Positions 34,765-49,915 of a stretch of 64,000 nucleotides of DNA are shown one piece after another. The stretch is from assembly GCA_032871835.1 (NCBI GenBank), contig CM065297.1:16661098-16725097 (forward strand). The letters run 5' to 3'. Position 1 is the first letter of the stretch. Each line of letters begins with the position of its first letter. The position numbers were made by a program, and so were the translations under genes. Source of the DNA: Dipteronia dyeriana (Eukaryota > Streptophyta > Magnoliopsida > Sapindales > Sapindaceae). The notes beneath the pieces are model-generated. The model did no database searches. It saw only the letters and a list, made by a program, of their open reading frames with translations, and was not told the DNA's origin.

Positions 34765-36063
34765 ACACACCATCTCTCTCACTCATCACCATGTCCTCCG
34801 CGGCTCCACCCACATTCTCTCTCCTCTCACTCTCAATCTCTCTCACTCTCAATCATTCACCATCATCACCGGAAAACCCATAAACACCATCATCATCGCA
34901 AAACCCATGCCGACCCACTTCACACTTTCACGCACACACCACCATCTCTTTCTCTCACACAACTAGGTTCAAACTGGATTTGGGTTCAAGTTAAAATCAA
35001 CCACCAACCTCAAATCACCGTCGATCGAAACCAAAATCCAAATCGAAGTCAACATCTTCACTTCTCGCCGTTGATCACCTTTTCTCTTCCCTTTACTCTT
35101 CTTCTAGTCGATTGCTGTTTGTGTTCTGGTGGGGTGGTGGCCTGGTCGGTGGCGGTTTGGTTTGGTAGGGGTGGTGACGGTGGTAGCGGCAGTGGCGCCC
35201 TGGTGAGTGAGTTTCTTTTGGGTTTGTGGTGCTGTTTGGTTTTGGGTGGTGTGGCCAGAGATGGGGTGGGCGTTTGTTTGGGGTTGATGGTTGTTGAGTG
35301 GTGAAAAATCAGGGTGGGTGATGAAACAAATCCAGTTTTTTTTTTTTTTTTTTTTTTTGGTGCCATGTTTTTTTATTTAAAGATAATTGATGGTTGTTGA
35401 TTATTGTTGGGTGGTGAAATTTTTGGTATTTTTTTAAGATGACAGATTTTATTTTTTTTTTAGATTTTTGTTGATCTGTTTTTGTTTGTCATTTTTTTTA
35501 GTGATAATTGATGATTGGGTGTTGTTAGGACAAAAAAAAAAGATTTCAAGTTTTCCAATAACTCAAAGGTAATTTTGTCTTCTCATGTTTAGTTGGTGTC
35601 AAAATAACCTTTCTAACGGCTATATAACAGTAAGGAAGAAAATGATAAATTCTAAAACTAAATGAGTTAAACGTTTAAGATTTTTATAAAAATTGTGAAC
35701 AACATATGATATTATATTTTGAGTCTATAAAAAAACCGAATTGATTGGAATGTTTAAGTAACTGAGAGTTGACCAGATAAAACCCGTTATTAATGTGATC
35801 AATGTTATTGGGTTCGGTGCACCTTAGTTACATTAAATATATGTATGATATACTATGAACTATAGTATTCTTTTTAACCATTCTATTAGGGTTTTGAGAA
35901 TCTTTTATGAGTTAGGATTCTAGGAAGTTGTATTATATATAGGGGGTCCATACTCTCACTCATATTAACAGAATTGTCTTCCCATTAGGCAATCTGAGGA
36001 AGTTGAGAAGAGAGTAGAAGACTCTTTATTGTTTTCTTTGTGTTCTTTTCAGGTTATTGCACC
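34765..36063. other. Non-coding DNA with CT-rich and G-rich patches
   Basis: A CT/CA-rich patch (34780-34970), then a G/T-rich patch (35100-35300) and a T-run of about 20 bases (35338-35358). This composition order is like the interiors of the TIR elements elsewhere in the window, but no inverted ends were found. Open frames here are low-complexity. Confidence 0.5.
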
Positions 36064-36071
36064 ATTATGGA

Positions 36072-36513
36072 TAGGGGTGAACATTAAGTTGCGATTCGAA
36101 CCGAATCGAATTGAAAAAAGGGTATTCGATTCGATTCGTAAGGGTAATTCGGTTTAAACCGGTTTAAAAATTGAAAATCGATTTTTTTTTTCGGTTCAAA
36201 CCGGTTTGATTTTCTTAAAACCGGATTGAACCGAATAAACCGAGTATATAAATAAAAAAAACCCTAATATATTTAATATATTTAAGGGTAATATGTTTTT
36301 AACTGATTTATTTTTTTAATATATTTTTAAGTTAGGTTTGATTTGGGTTTTTTTTAGCTATTCTAATGTCCAAAATTAATATCCAACAATCCATTAATGT
36401 TATTTAAAAAAAAAAAACAAATTAAACCGGTTCAATTTTGGATGAATTGAAATATTTTAGATTCAATTGAGTTTGACCTAAAATCGAATAGAATCGAACC
36501 ATACCTACCCCTA
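36072..36513. mobile_element. hAT MITE, perfect 8-bp TSD ATTATGGA
   Basis: A 442-bp element with short tips TAGGGGTGAAC and TACCCCTA, flanked by ATTATGGA at 36064-36071 and 36514-36521. The interior is rich in TTCGATTCG and AACCGGTTT motifs. Related in tip and subterminal style to the relic at 55440-58562. Confidence 0.88.
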
Positions 36514-36521
36514 ATTATGGA

Positions 36522-37147
36522 TTCAAGATTTAGAATTAAGACCCTCTACGAATTATATGTTTTCCGTTATATTTTCAGATATGCGTCTACTCATACTTAT
36601 ACATACAATACGAGATTTGATTATCTTTATATATAACGGTAACAAAACAATGATGATACAAACGTTGAGGAACTAATAATATCCCATTTTGATTTTGTGA
36701 TCGGTAGTGATGGACCGTAGCTATCACAGAGGTGGTGAGACTTGAGACTTGAAAGTGAGAAGCTTTCTTTCTTGGAGTCCGAAGAAAGGGGCAATTAATT
36801 TAACAAGTCTTTCTTTCTTCTATATTTCTATATAACATCTTTGTATTGTATATTTGTATACCCTTTTTATTGTTTTATTTTATTTTTTAAAGATTTTATT
36901 TATACCTTTTCTTCCTACTACATTTCGTGCAAGCACACCCTCTTCACCTTTCTCTTCGTTTTAAGGCATTTTATATCTAAAAATATACTTAATCAAGGTT
37001 TTCAAAAATAATCTCCATTTGTGTTTTTAAGAAGGAATAAAAAACGAATTGGAGAGCAATATATTAATTCAATAAATGTTTGAAATTTGTGTTTTTAGAT
37101 AGGGTTCAAAAAATAAATAACATTTTTTGAATGTGACGTTTCAACAC
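36522..37147. other. AT-rich intergenic DNA, no gene
   Basis: Nothing recognised beyond T-rich sequence. Confidence 0.5.
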
Positions 37148-38358
37148 TGTCACTGTTTTAATAACTTATGTTTTAAAATGCACCAAATATGGTGAATGGA
37201 CAAAAATACCCCCGATAGTTGTTTCATCAGAATCTTTCATTCATCTTTTTTACAGTGAGAGTTATGAAATAGAGAGAGAAAGTTTCGTTGAAACTCAGGC
37301 GCTACGCAGAAGCTTTAGTCAGTACTTCAAAAAAAATATTCTTGATCCTTTGAAAAATATGCTTGATTCTTTGAAAAAAATTCTCGATCATTTGAAAACA
37401 ATTCTCGATCACTAGGAAAATATTCTCAATCATTTGAAAAAAATCTCGATCCTTTGAAAAAAATCTCGATCCTTTGAAAAATATTATCGATCCTTTGAAA
37501 AATATTCTCGTCCCTTTGAAAAAAATCTCGATCCTTTGAAAAAAACTCGATCCTTTGAAAAAATCTCTATCCTTTGAAAAATCTTCTCGATCATTTAATA
37601 AAATTTCTCGATCCTTTAAAAAATATTCTCGATTCTTTGAAAAAAAATCTCGATTCGATCATTTGGAAAAAAATCTCGATCCTTTGAAAACAATTCTCGA
37701 TCCTTTGAAAAATATTCTCGATCGTTTGAAAAAAATCTTGATCCTTTGAAAAATATTCTCGATCCTTTGAAAAAATCTCGATCCTTTGAAAAAAATCTCG
37801 ATCCTTTCAAAAATCTCAATCCTTTGAAAAATATTCTCGACCATTTGATAAAAATTCTCGATCCTTTGAAAAAAATTCTCGATCCTTTGAAAAAATTTCT
37901 TGATCCTTTGAAAAAATTCTCGATCTTTTGAAAAATATTCTCGATCTTTTGAAAATTTCTTGATCATTTGACAAATGCTCGATTCTTTCAAAAATAAGTT
38001 TGATCATATTAAAAAAAAGGCTCGATTTAACTAAACATTATTTTCAAAAATAAAATGCTCGATCCTTTGAAAAATAAATTGTCCATACAAAGACTGGACA
38101 ACAAATCATAACCAATGGATACATGTTAAACCACACAGAAATATATAAAAATATATAAACGAAGATCACTAAATATAAGTTATCTTCTTCTGCAGAATCC
38201 GGAGAGAGACAAGTTTTTTGGAGAGAGAGATGAACTATCGTTTTCAAAGTGTAGATGGAAACATAATGAGATTAAAAAAATAGATTATTTAAGGGTAATT
38301 TGGATAGTTCACCATAATTGGTGCATTTTAAACTTAAGTTATTAAAGCGATGATATCA
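37148..38358. mobile_element. Non-autonomous TIR element carrying a 21-bp minisatellite
   Basis: Inverted ends of about 60 bases: the left has TTTTAATAACTTATGTTTTA and ATGCACCAAATATGGTGAA (37153-37196). The right, inverted, has TTTAATAACTTAAGTTTAAA and ATGCACCAATTATGGTGAA (38304-38346). A GA-rich stretch lies inside each end (37263-37285 and 38200-38232), with a minisatellite between. The TIR core resembles that of 49916-51166. Probably Mutator-like by TIR length; a 9-bp TSD was not found. Confidence 0.7.
37325..38075. repeat. Minisatellite, 18-22-bp unit, ~35 copies
   Basis: Tandem copies of CTCGATCCTTTGAAAAAAAT and variants (ATATT, AATT or AAAT linkers; ATCATTTG for ATCCTTTG). All frames stay open for 60-110 codons simply because the unit lacks stops. 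The resulting DPLKKIL-like or FSKDREF-like peptides are artefacts. Confidence 0.95.
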
Positions 38359-39132
38359 CTGCAATATACATAAAAAAAAGATAACAATATCTCACCATTT
38401 CCTCTTTTCTTTTAGATATTATTATTGTTTAAAAGATCTTATTGTATTTGTTCTTCTTATCAAAACGATCCCAATAATATTCCATTTGTCTATTCTCGTG
38501 GTGGTCATTTAAAACCTCTTATTCATCATGCTACCTTACAAACTAATTTAAATAACATAATTAGTCTGTAAATATCTATTAGATTACCCTCACATTGAAG
38601 AGAGAAATTCGGATGCAGCGAGATACAACTACATTCTTGTTGTAATTGTGTCACGTGACAAAGTTTGCCATGTGTATGGTAGGTTCGTATCGGAAGTTAT
38701 ATTATATGATACATCCTGTTATATCCAAAACATTTTCCTTATTCAAAGAAGAAAAAAGTTGTAAAATTAAAAACAGAATGATAACTTTTTACATATATAA
38801 ACTCTTAAATTAATAATGCTTGAGTGTGTCTGGTTAGGTATGGGAATGGGGTCATGTGGATGTTTTGAATTATCTAAGTGACAACTTGACTGCTGTTTTA
38901 CTTTTATTTTTTATTTTTTATTTTTTATTTTTTTTGGTTCTATTGGACAAGCTCTCTCTACAACAAAAATAAAGTAAACACTAAACAGGTCCAACGTAGT
39001 GATGAGTGATTTGAGTGTCAACTGATGAATAATCACAAATTCCACCTGTCTACTTACAAATTTAAATCCTAATATCATTTAATCATCAAGGTTCCATATG
39101 TTAATTACCCTAATATGTATATAGAATTATAG
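38359..39132. other. Intergenic DNA upstream of RABC2A
   Basis: No gene. T-rich with a TTTTTA repeat (38900-38933). Confidence 0.5.
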
Positions 39133-39806
39133 ATAAACGAAATAAACACATCAAATTAAATAAGGATTAGAGTTGACAAACCTAAATGGCTAAATAATTA
39201 TTTTATCCATAAATTGCATGCAAATGGGGTTGGGTACTAAAGTTGAACAAAACCCTTTGCTATTGTCTTAATGTCTTGTCTCTACCCAATTAATAGTCGG
39301 CCTGAAAATCAACATTTAACACAAAGAAAAAGCCCTCTCACCAATCACCATGCAGTTGGAGCGTCAATAACACGCGCCATAACTCGAGCGTGGCGCATCC
39401 CACGTTCCAAACCTCTCCATGGAAGTGCGAACCGAGTAGTTCAAGTGTTCAACTAACATCAAAGTAAGCAAAAACGACATCGCATGGCATCTTTGGAAAT
39501 AGAGATAAAAGCAAAGAATAACGTCGTGTTGGTGTTAGGTGATGGTGTGGTCTGGTCCGAAAGCTAGCCGTTTGCTTTAGCTTCTGTCTCATTACAAAGC
39601 ACATAGTATACATTGATGCGCCCACTCACCTTTTCTTTATATACATTTCTTTTACACTCAACTTTTTAGAGAGAGAGAAGAAGAGAAGAGAATAGAGCAA
39701 CAACATCAAACATTCAAACCAGTCTTGATCATCATTAGATTACAACACAGAAAGAAAGAACAGCTAAGTGGGTTGTGGGGTTTTTTTTTTTTTTTTTCCT
39801 TTTCAA
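39133..39806 (+). promoter_or_regulatory. RABC2A promoter and 5' leader
   Basis: Single-copy upstream region that recurs at 54936-55257 plus 59091-59390. A TATA box TTTATATAC is at 39637-39645. The leader after it is GA-rich (AGAGAGAGAGAAGAAGAG near 39670) and ends in a 19-T run shortly before the ATG. The transcription start is inferred at about 39670. Confidence 0.7.
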
Positions 39807-43334
<3,528 letters not shown>

Positions 43335-43861
43335 CTTGCTGCAACAAGGAAGGCCTTAATATGAAAGCAACACCACCCACATAACAACAGAAGGCCAAAG
43401 CTGCCTGCTAATGGCACATACTTTTAACATTATAAACAGATCGTGTATATGTAATTTCCTCTTATTTGTTAGTGGCTGTTGTCATTGAGTTGCCATGGTT
43501 GTACCATTATTCTGGGAATGCCGCCAATCGAATAACATCTGTTAGCTTGTGTAAATGTTTGCGTTTTTGTTTTCGATTATGTTTTTTTTTGGGTCAATGA
43601 TCCATGTTAGAAAAACATAATTGCATGTATTTTTATTGATTATGCGAGTGGTTTTTCTACTTCATCTTCGAGTAATCTTTATAGTTTTCTGATTGAAACA
43701 TTTAACAAAAAGCTATATGTTCTCTTACAAAATCTTAATTCCAAAAGAGAATTTCATGATCCACCAGGTAAATGGCTTGAAAATTCCAATTGCATTACTT
43801 GAAAACAGAAGGACCTAATTGTTTTATGGTTGAGTGATACAACTGCATTATAAATTCAGAT
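43335..43861 (+). other. RABC2A 3' untranslated and downstream DNA
   Basis: Follows the stop codon directly. T-rich GTAAATG/TTTGT sequence near 43540-43590 could serve polyadenylation, but no strict AATAAA signal was seen. No other feature. Confidence 0.5.
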
Positions 43862-45560
43862 TGTCACAACCGTACACATCGATGAAATATAATTAGTTCA
43901 AAATATATTATGTTATTGAAAAATCGGGTGTTGACTTCTAGATAACACTTAGACTGGACAGAGTGGTACTCCGCGGTCGGAGGGACCCGGGCGTAGACTG
44001 GCGAGCCGGGTCGCGGTTCAGGGTGCGGTAAGGGTACCGGGCTTAGGTGTGAGCAGCGGGGCACCGGTTATATAGGACCAGGCGTATGGGACCGCTGGAC
44101 GTATGAGACCGCTGGTTGTATGGGACCGGGTAGTGTCGATAGTTAGCCTGTGCCGGTTCCAAGGAGTGCTGGTACTGGCCGTGACAGGAATGGGTCACGA
44201 CACAAACAAGGCAATGCTAACAAAGTGTCGAGTCATGCAAGAATGAATAAACAAGGATTCTCATTGACATATGTATATAGGTTATAACTTTGGTAGGTGA
44301 ACTTTCTCTTCTTTGTTTACAGTGGGAGTTCCTAACAAGGGAACCAATCGTTTTATAGTAGGAAGTTATGCAATTGGAGGTCTCTCACTTGAGACTAGTC
44401 GTTCTATAGTAGGAAGTCACACAGTTGGGGGTTTCTCATTGAGACTAGTCGTTCTATAGTAGCAAAGCGCTCTCTCAAGAGTCCAACCCTTAGCTCTTCT
44501 TGAGTTGAGGTATTTATAGTCTGTCTTGGATGTTGTAGATGAAAAGGGTCCTCTAGTGGGGGAGACCTTGGCGCCATCCTCATCTTCCCTCTACATCAAG
44601 CCCATAGTGGCACATTCCCTAGAGGGTAGTGATCGCTCCAGTTGTGCCCTAGTGCTAACTAAGTGGTCGAGTTTGTAGGTAGAAGGTCTCCCTTTTAGGC
44701 AGGATAACCATTAAGAGATCTCCACCGTCTATTCATATCGGGCACATGCCTCAGAAGGCTAGGATGGTCCCACCTATGTCGTAGTGTCCATGCAGATGCT
44801 TCGTAGATGATTGCGTGGCGTTTCCCCTGGTTCCGGATGGTCTGAGCTTCTGAATTGGTTGGAGAGGTCGCTGTCACAAGTGGAGCTTGCTGGAGGGACA
44901 GTGCCAGCGTCTGTCACGTTGCCACTGTCAGGCGCTTCTTCCTATCCTTTCCCTTTTCTCCATAGGTGCTTTTTGTCATCCTTTTGCCTGCTGGAACTTA
45001 GGTTCCTCTTTGGTGTCAATTGGAGTTGACCGGGCAGAGCTGAGCTGGGTCACCATCGGGCCTTTGGTGCTGCTTGATGGAGCGCGATCAAGGTCATAAA
45101 TCCCTTACCTTTCCCTTATGTTGTCATTTGGGTGAAATTAATGCCCACCTACCCCCTGTCTTCTACTGGGGTTTTATTTTTATTCGAGTCGGTTCATTAA
45201 CCAAGGCTTACATCAGCCCTTCACGGGTCTGTTATCGACCTTGGTGGTGGTTCCGAAAAGTTCTTTATCATTTAGGGTGTTTTGACTATTCTTGATAGAA
45301 TTTGGGTCTTTATGTAGCTCCCACAAGCACGATTTAGTGAGTCTGGTCTTCATGGTATGCTGGTTAGTCCCAGTGGTATCAGGGACCACGTCACTTGTCA
45401 AGGAGCAATGTTGGATGGTAGAATGGGGTCGCGCTAGGCCTGATTGTTTTAGAACCGGGGAGACTCTAGGCGGACCGGGAGTTCCTGGTCTGGTCTCAGC
45501 TTTGCTGTGGTACGCTGGGAAAGGTGCTTCCTCGATTCTTCAGCAATATTTGACAGTTAA
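43862..45560 (+). repeat. Possible solo LTR or LTR fragment, GC-rich
   Basis: Begins TGTCACAACCGTACAC, in the style of plant Gypsy LTRs, with a GC-rich first 300 bases (GGGACC-type repeats) unlike its surroundings. A TATA-like GGTATTTATAG lies near 44508. A 50-51-bp direct repeat anchored on CGTTCTATAGTAG is at about 44348-44465. A terminal CA and a matching target duplication were not found, so extent and class are uncertain. Confidence 0.35.
44348..44465. repeat. 50-bp tandem repeat, ~2.3 copies
   Basis: Copies begin CGTT(T/C)TATAGTAG at about 44350, 44400 and 44450 and share GAGACTAGT. Confidence 0.8.
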
Positions 45561-45822
45561 CATATATTTTTATGTCATTTGATGAACTATATAGACAACA
45601 AAGTCTCTTAGTTTGATAAAGAAAATTTCAGACAAGATCAAAGGGGCTGAGACCTGAAATCTTAAGATTCCAAATACAATAGCATGGACCACACCATGAT
45701 TATACAAATTTCAATATCAAAATCATAACCTAGTCGGAAGCTAATGCTTTTCTTTATCTTGATATACCACCTGCAATAGCGGCGACTTGAACTTTAAACA
45801 TTGTCAGACTACATATCGCCCT

Positions 45823-46859
45823 TGTTGGGGATTTGAACCGATGATCGCAGAATCCTCATGCCTAATATACACTCATAACTCATACTCTATAGCAGAAAAA
45901 TAGATAAGAGAAAATAAACAAATCATAACATAAGATATACGTGGAAAACCCAAATCGGGTAAAAAACCATGGGCAATTAGAACAACAGAGAAAGTTTCAC
46001 TATATGATAAATTATTACAAACATATATTTCAGGACTCTCTCTCACACCTCAACCCTAACCCCCTACAATATCCCCTAAATCTTTCTTGAATATCACCCA
46101 CGGATCTCTAACTTGATCTACTAATATTCCCTTAGATCCCTCCCTAGATATACCTATGGGTCTCTCAACTGGATCTCAATACTCTCTGATGTTACATGGT
46201 GTTTTGTTTTGCTCCACACAAAATAACCTAGATATAAGTATCTATTTATACTAGTTATAGGGAGTTTAAGATAAAAGAAAACCTATTCCTAAATATACAA
46301 GAATTACTTGTTCTACATAAATACTATTTCCTATTTATGACAAGTCTTCTTATTGAGGAGAAATCTTTTTTCTTCAAGTACATGACTTTCCTATTCTTCA
46401 TGAAGACAAACTTTTTTTTTCTTTACCGATAAGCACAAGAACTTCCAAAAAGAGAACCTTTCTTTTTTCGCATAGCATTCCCGATCTCAGCAAAATATGT
46501 TGTTTCTACGGTCTGGGTCACGGTGTGCACCCCGTTTCCTACACCGCGGAATACTCCTAGAAATGACCGCTTAGTAAACCACGGTCTACGCTTCTTGCCT
46601 ATACTGCGGTCTGCACCGTGCTTGATCTCCTGGAATAGACCGCTCCCTGTGCCGTGGTCCATAGACTTGTCCATACCGCTGCCCATGCCGCGGTTCTTTT
46701 CGAAATCCGTATCTTCAGTTCTTTTTCTGTCTTCAAACCTCCCTCAAACACCATCTTCAATTTCCAAATATTTTCCATCGTCTCTAAGAAGTTTCACATC
46801 AGTTGAGTCTCGTTTGGTTAACATTGGGTTCATTTGAGAATACAAGACAAAACCTAACA
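45823..46859 (-). repeat. 3' LTR (1037 bp)
   Basis: Minus strand TGTTAGGTTTTG... to ...CCCCAACA. Adjacent plus-strand ATTCTCCCATTT (46860-46871) is the complement of the polypurine tract AAATGGGAGAAT. Confidence 0.9.
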
Positions 46860-46871
46860 ATTCTCCCATTT
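46860..46871 (-). other. Polypurine tract
   Basis: AAATGGGAGAAT on the minus strand, immediately upstream of the 3' LTR. Confidence 0.8.
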
Positions 46872-47603
46872 GACTTGAATTCTCAAGACCTTTATCCACA
46901 TCCACGACTCTCCATACCGAGAATCAACATACCACACCACAAGGTATAACCACTTAGGAACGAACCATTCTAAGATTGTTTTTCTTCCTTTTTTTTGTAT
47001 TCGTTGTTCTAGCACCATATAAAAAATAACCTGTTGAAATTGTGGTGTAACTTCTCCTATCAGATTACCAGGGCGTTCATCAGCCATCGACATCCTTGTC
47101 CACCATACATCTTGCATCATTTTCTAACCATTGTCTTGTGCACAATTATAAACCACTAACAACAACATATCATTTTCCATGACCAGTGGGGAAAACTGTC
47201 AAAAAGATAAACATATCCTTACATCACCCAACCCTGTGGAATACCTTTTGTCCTTGCATTACATACCTAGTGAAAGACTTGCTACTAGAACTGGGAGGGC
47301 TTTACCAGATAAGCCCTATACTACGCCAGAGGCTTTTTTTTTTTTTAGCATTCAGTAGTTTTTTTTATATCATCTTGTGTAACCTAGATTGGATCTACAT
47401 GACTCGTACGTGCCACCATAAGCCAAAATTCTCCTCCATCTATATTCTTCCTTTCATAAAACCCTACCGAGTTCGAAACCGCTTTCAACACGTATCACAT
47501 TTGCTAAACCATACTAGGCAACCATGAATCATCATCCCAATGCCACCAAGTCCTCCATACGATCTCCAGTAGAGACTTAACACTGCCATTACCGAACCAT
47601 AGG

Positions 47604-47615
47604 GCTCTGATACCA
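47604..47615 (-). other. Primer-binding site, initiator Met tRNA
   Basis: TGGTATCAGAGC on the minus strand, two bases from the 5' LTR, identical to the site at 2740-2751. Confidence 0.88.
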
Positions 47616-47617
47616 AT

Positions 47618-47902
47618 TGTTTAGGATTTGAACCGTGATCGAGGAATTGTCAAGCCTAATATATACCCATTACTCATAACAATTAATAACGTCTATAGCA
47701 GAAAAATAGATGAGAGAAAACATAAACCAATCATAACACAAGATATAAATGGAAAACCTAAATCGAGTAAAAAACCACGGGCAGTCAAGACGACAGAGAA
47801 ATTTCCACTATATGATAAATTATTACAAATATATACTCCAGGATTCTCTCTCACATGTCAACCTCAAACCACTCTCACAACGCTCACAAGATCCTCACCA
47901 AG

Positions 47903-47938
<36 letters not shown>

Positions 47939-48691
47939 AAAAATCTCCTAGGTCTCCCCTGAATATCACCCACGAATCTCTAACTTGATCCACTAATATT
48001 CTCTTAGATCCCTTGATGTTCTTTTTTGCTCCACACAAAATAACCTAGATACAATGTTCTATTTATACTAGTTATAGGTAGTTTAAGATAAATTTAAGAT
48101 AAAAGAAAACATATTCCTAAACGTACCAGAATTACTTGTTCCACATAAATACTATTTTCAATTTATGACAAGTTTTCTTGTTGAGGAGATATCTTTTTTC
48201 TTAGAGTACATGACTTTCCTATTCTTCATGAAGATAAACTCTTTTCCATTTTCGATAAGCACAAGAACTTTCAGAAAAAGAATCTTTCTTTTTTCGCATA
48301 GCATTCCCGATCTCAATAAAATATGTCGTTTCTATGGTCTGGGTCGCGATGTGCACCCCGCTTCCTACACCGCGGAATACTCCTGGAAACGACTGCTTAG
48401 TAAACCGCAGTCTACGCCTCTTGTCTATGCCGCGGTCTGTACCACGTTTGATCTCATGGAATCGACCACTCCCTGTGTTGTGGTTCATACGACTTGTGCG
48501 CACCACGGCCAACCTCAGTTCCTTTCAAAATCCGTTTCTTCGAAAAAAAAATTGGGTTCTCAAACCTTCCTTAAACACCATCTTCAACTTCCAAACATTT
48601 TCACACGTCTCCAGAAAGGTTCATATCAGTTGAGTTTCGTTTGACTAACATTGAGTTCACTTAAGAATACGAGACAAGCCAAAACCTAATA
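47618..48691 (-). repeat. 5' LTR (1074 bp) with expanded poly-C
   Basis: Homologous to the 3' LTR throughout. The outermost CA has become TA. It carries a run of 29 C (47905-47933 on the plus strand) where the 3' LTR has only CCCCC-scale tracts, accounting for much of the length difference. Confidence 0.9.
47905..47933. repeat. Poly-C tract, 29 bases
   Basis: Uninterrupted C run in one LTR only. The true length may be affected by assembly. Confidence 0.85.
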
Positions 48692-48696
48692 GCCCT

Positions 48697-49155
48697 TTAC
48701 CATCCAACCACATTAGGCAGTAGGAAGCTGATGTTTAAAACTTCCTTTTCCAATGAAAGTTTAAGTTTCTAATAATTATGACTCAAAAACATTTAGACAG
48801 GATCAATAACAAATAAATGTAATAAGTATCACTTGCCTTTAAACATAGTACTTCAACAAAGTAATATTTGGTTTAAAGGATCAAGAGTCGAGACCTTCTT
48901 ATATAAATATGAAAACAAGCAAAAACACCAAATAAAGTAGTTAAAAACCTATGCAGGCTGCATTTCGGTATATAAATATTATAAAGCATTTTAAAGATTC
49001 CCCTTGCAGTTTTTAGGAGGAACACTAAGGTGCAGCCAATTCGTTGCTTGGCAAACTGGAAATTCTGTTGATAGGAAGCAAACTATAAAGGATTCCCCAG
49101 AGGTAGACTATTACACATGCAAGCAGAATGCAAACTATCTTGGTCTTATTAATCC
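48697..49155. other. Intergenic DNA next to the RABE pseudogene 3' end
   Basis: Downstream flank of the minus-strand pseudogene. No feature recognised. Confidence 0.5.
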
Positions 49156-49915
49156 TCAAGAACAACATGCTGATTTCTTTGGAGCAGACGTCGAGCCCGT
49201 GGTAGGGTCTGGTTTACTGATCTTGATAATCTGGGCTGCATTATAACAACACCAAACTTATGAAGCAGTCATTTTATTTGTCATCCTCATTAAAAAGTTC
49301 AGGAAAAATAATAAATACCTCTGCTTTTGTGTCAGTTTATGCAAGCTGATGCTTTATGTCTCTTGCTATTGAAAAGAAAACCAGCTCCACGTTGAAATTT
49401 GTTTTCGCACTCTACACCAAAAGACTCAGTAGTGTCAGTGCACTAAAAGAAATACCCTACCTCCATGGAGAAAGGGTTGATCACCACCTCAACATGGGAA
49501 GCTGCATACTACTTATGCTAATGCAATTGGGTCTTCAAAATAAGTAACATCTAGTTTTATTTAAATTCCAACCGGCTAGCTTGGTTATAGGTGTTAAGAA
49601 CATACAATCACTACTCTATAGTGTACACACTTACCGTCTAAAAAACTTGATACCATATTCATCAGCTATGCCTGGCCTTTTACTGTTGGGACAACCTACG
49701 AAATATAACTAGTGACAATTAGATCTGGGAAAGTAAGATTGAAATTATATTCAAGATGTGTTTTATTTCTTACCCTCTTGCTTTCACCCATGTCGGCTTT
49801 GTTGCCAACTAATATTTTGTTGACATTATGAGCGGCATGCTGCTCTATGTTCCTCATCCAGTTCCTGATATCTACATATTAATTAGATTAGAGATATAAA
49901 TTAGGGCTGAAAAGT

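Larger units (their letters stand above)
45823..48691 (-). mobile_element. Complete non-autonomous Copia-type LTR element, TSD GCCCT
   Basis: Minus-strand element of 2869 bp. 5' LTR at 47618-48691, Met-tRNA primer site at 47604-47615, a 758-bp interior, polypurine tract next to 46860, 3' LTR at 45823-46859. The 5-bp target duplication is perfect: GCCCT at 45818-45822 and 48692-48696. The interior has no gag or pol, only diverged non-coding DNA with T-runs. It therefore needs enzymes from another Copia element. With ~1 kb LTRs and a short interior it falls between TRIM and LARD classes. Confidence 0.92.

Noticed and set aside
34744..35366. His/Ser-rich 186-codon frame and opposing 102-codon Lys/Pro-rich frame
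   Set aside because: Low-complexity CT-rich and G-rich DNA; no start context, no domain, opposing frames equally open.
37555..38007. Several overlapping 60-110 codon frames on both strands (DPLKKIL and SKDREFF repeats)
   Set aside because: They arise from a stop-free ~21-bp minisatellite and are open in nearly all frames; not genes.
37325..38075. Regularly repeated units resembling a CRISPR array
   Set aside because: There are no unique spacers; units are contiguous and degenerate, and the DNA is from a plant nucleus.
44695..45582. Five overlapping short frames in the GC-rich block
   Set aside because: No domain, no consistent frame; fits a stop-poor LTR-like region.
46423..48644. Frames of 80-160 codons in both LTRs of the 45823 element, some paired between the LTRs
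   Set aside because: They recur because the LTRs are copies; no recognised protein and frames differ between copies.
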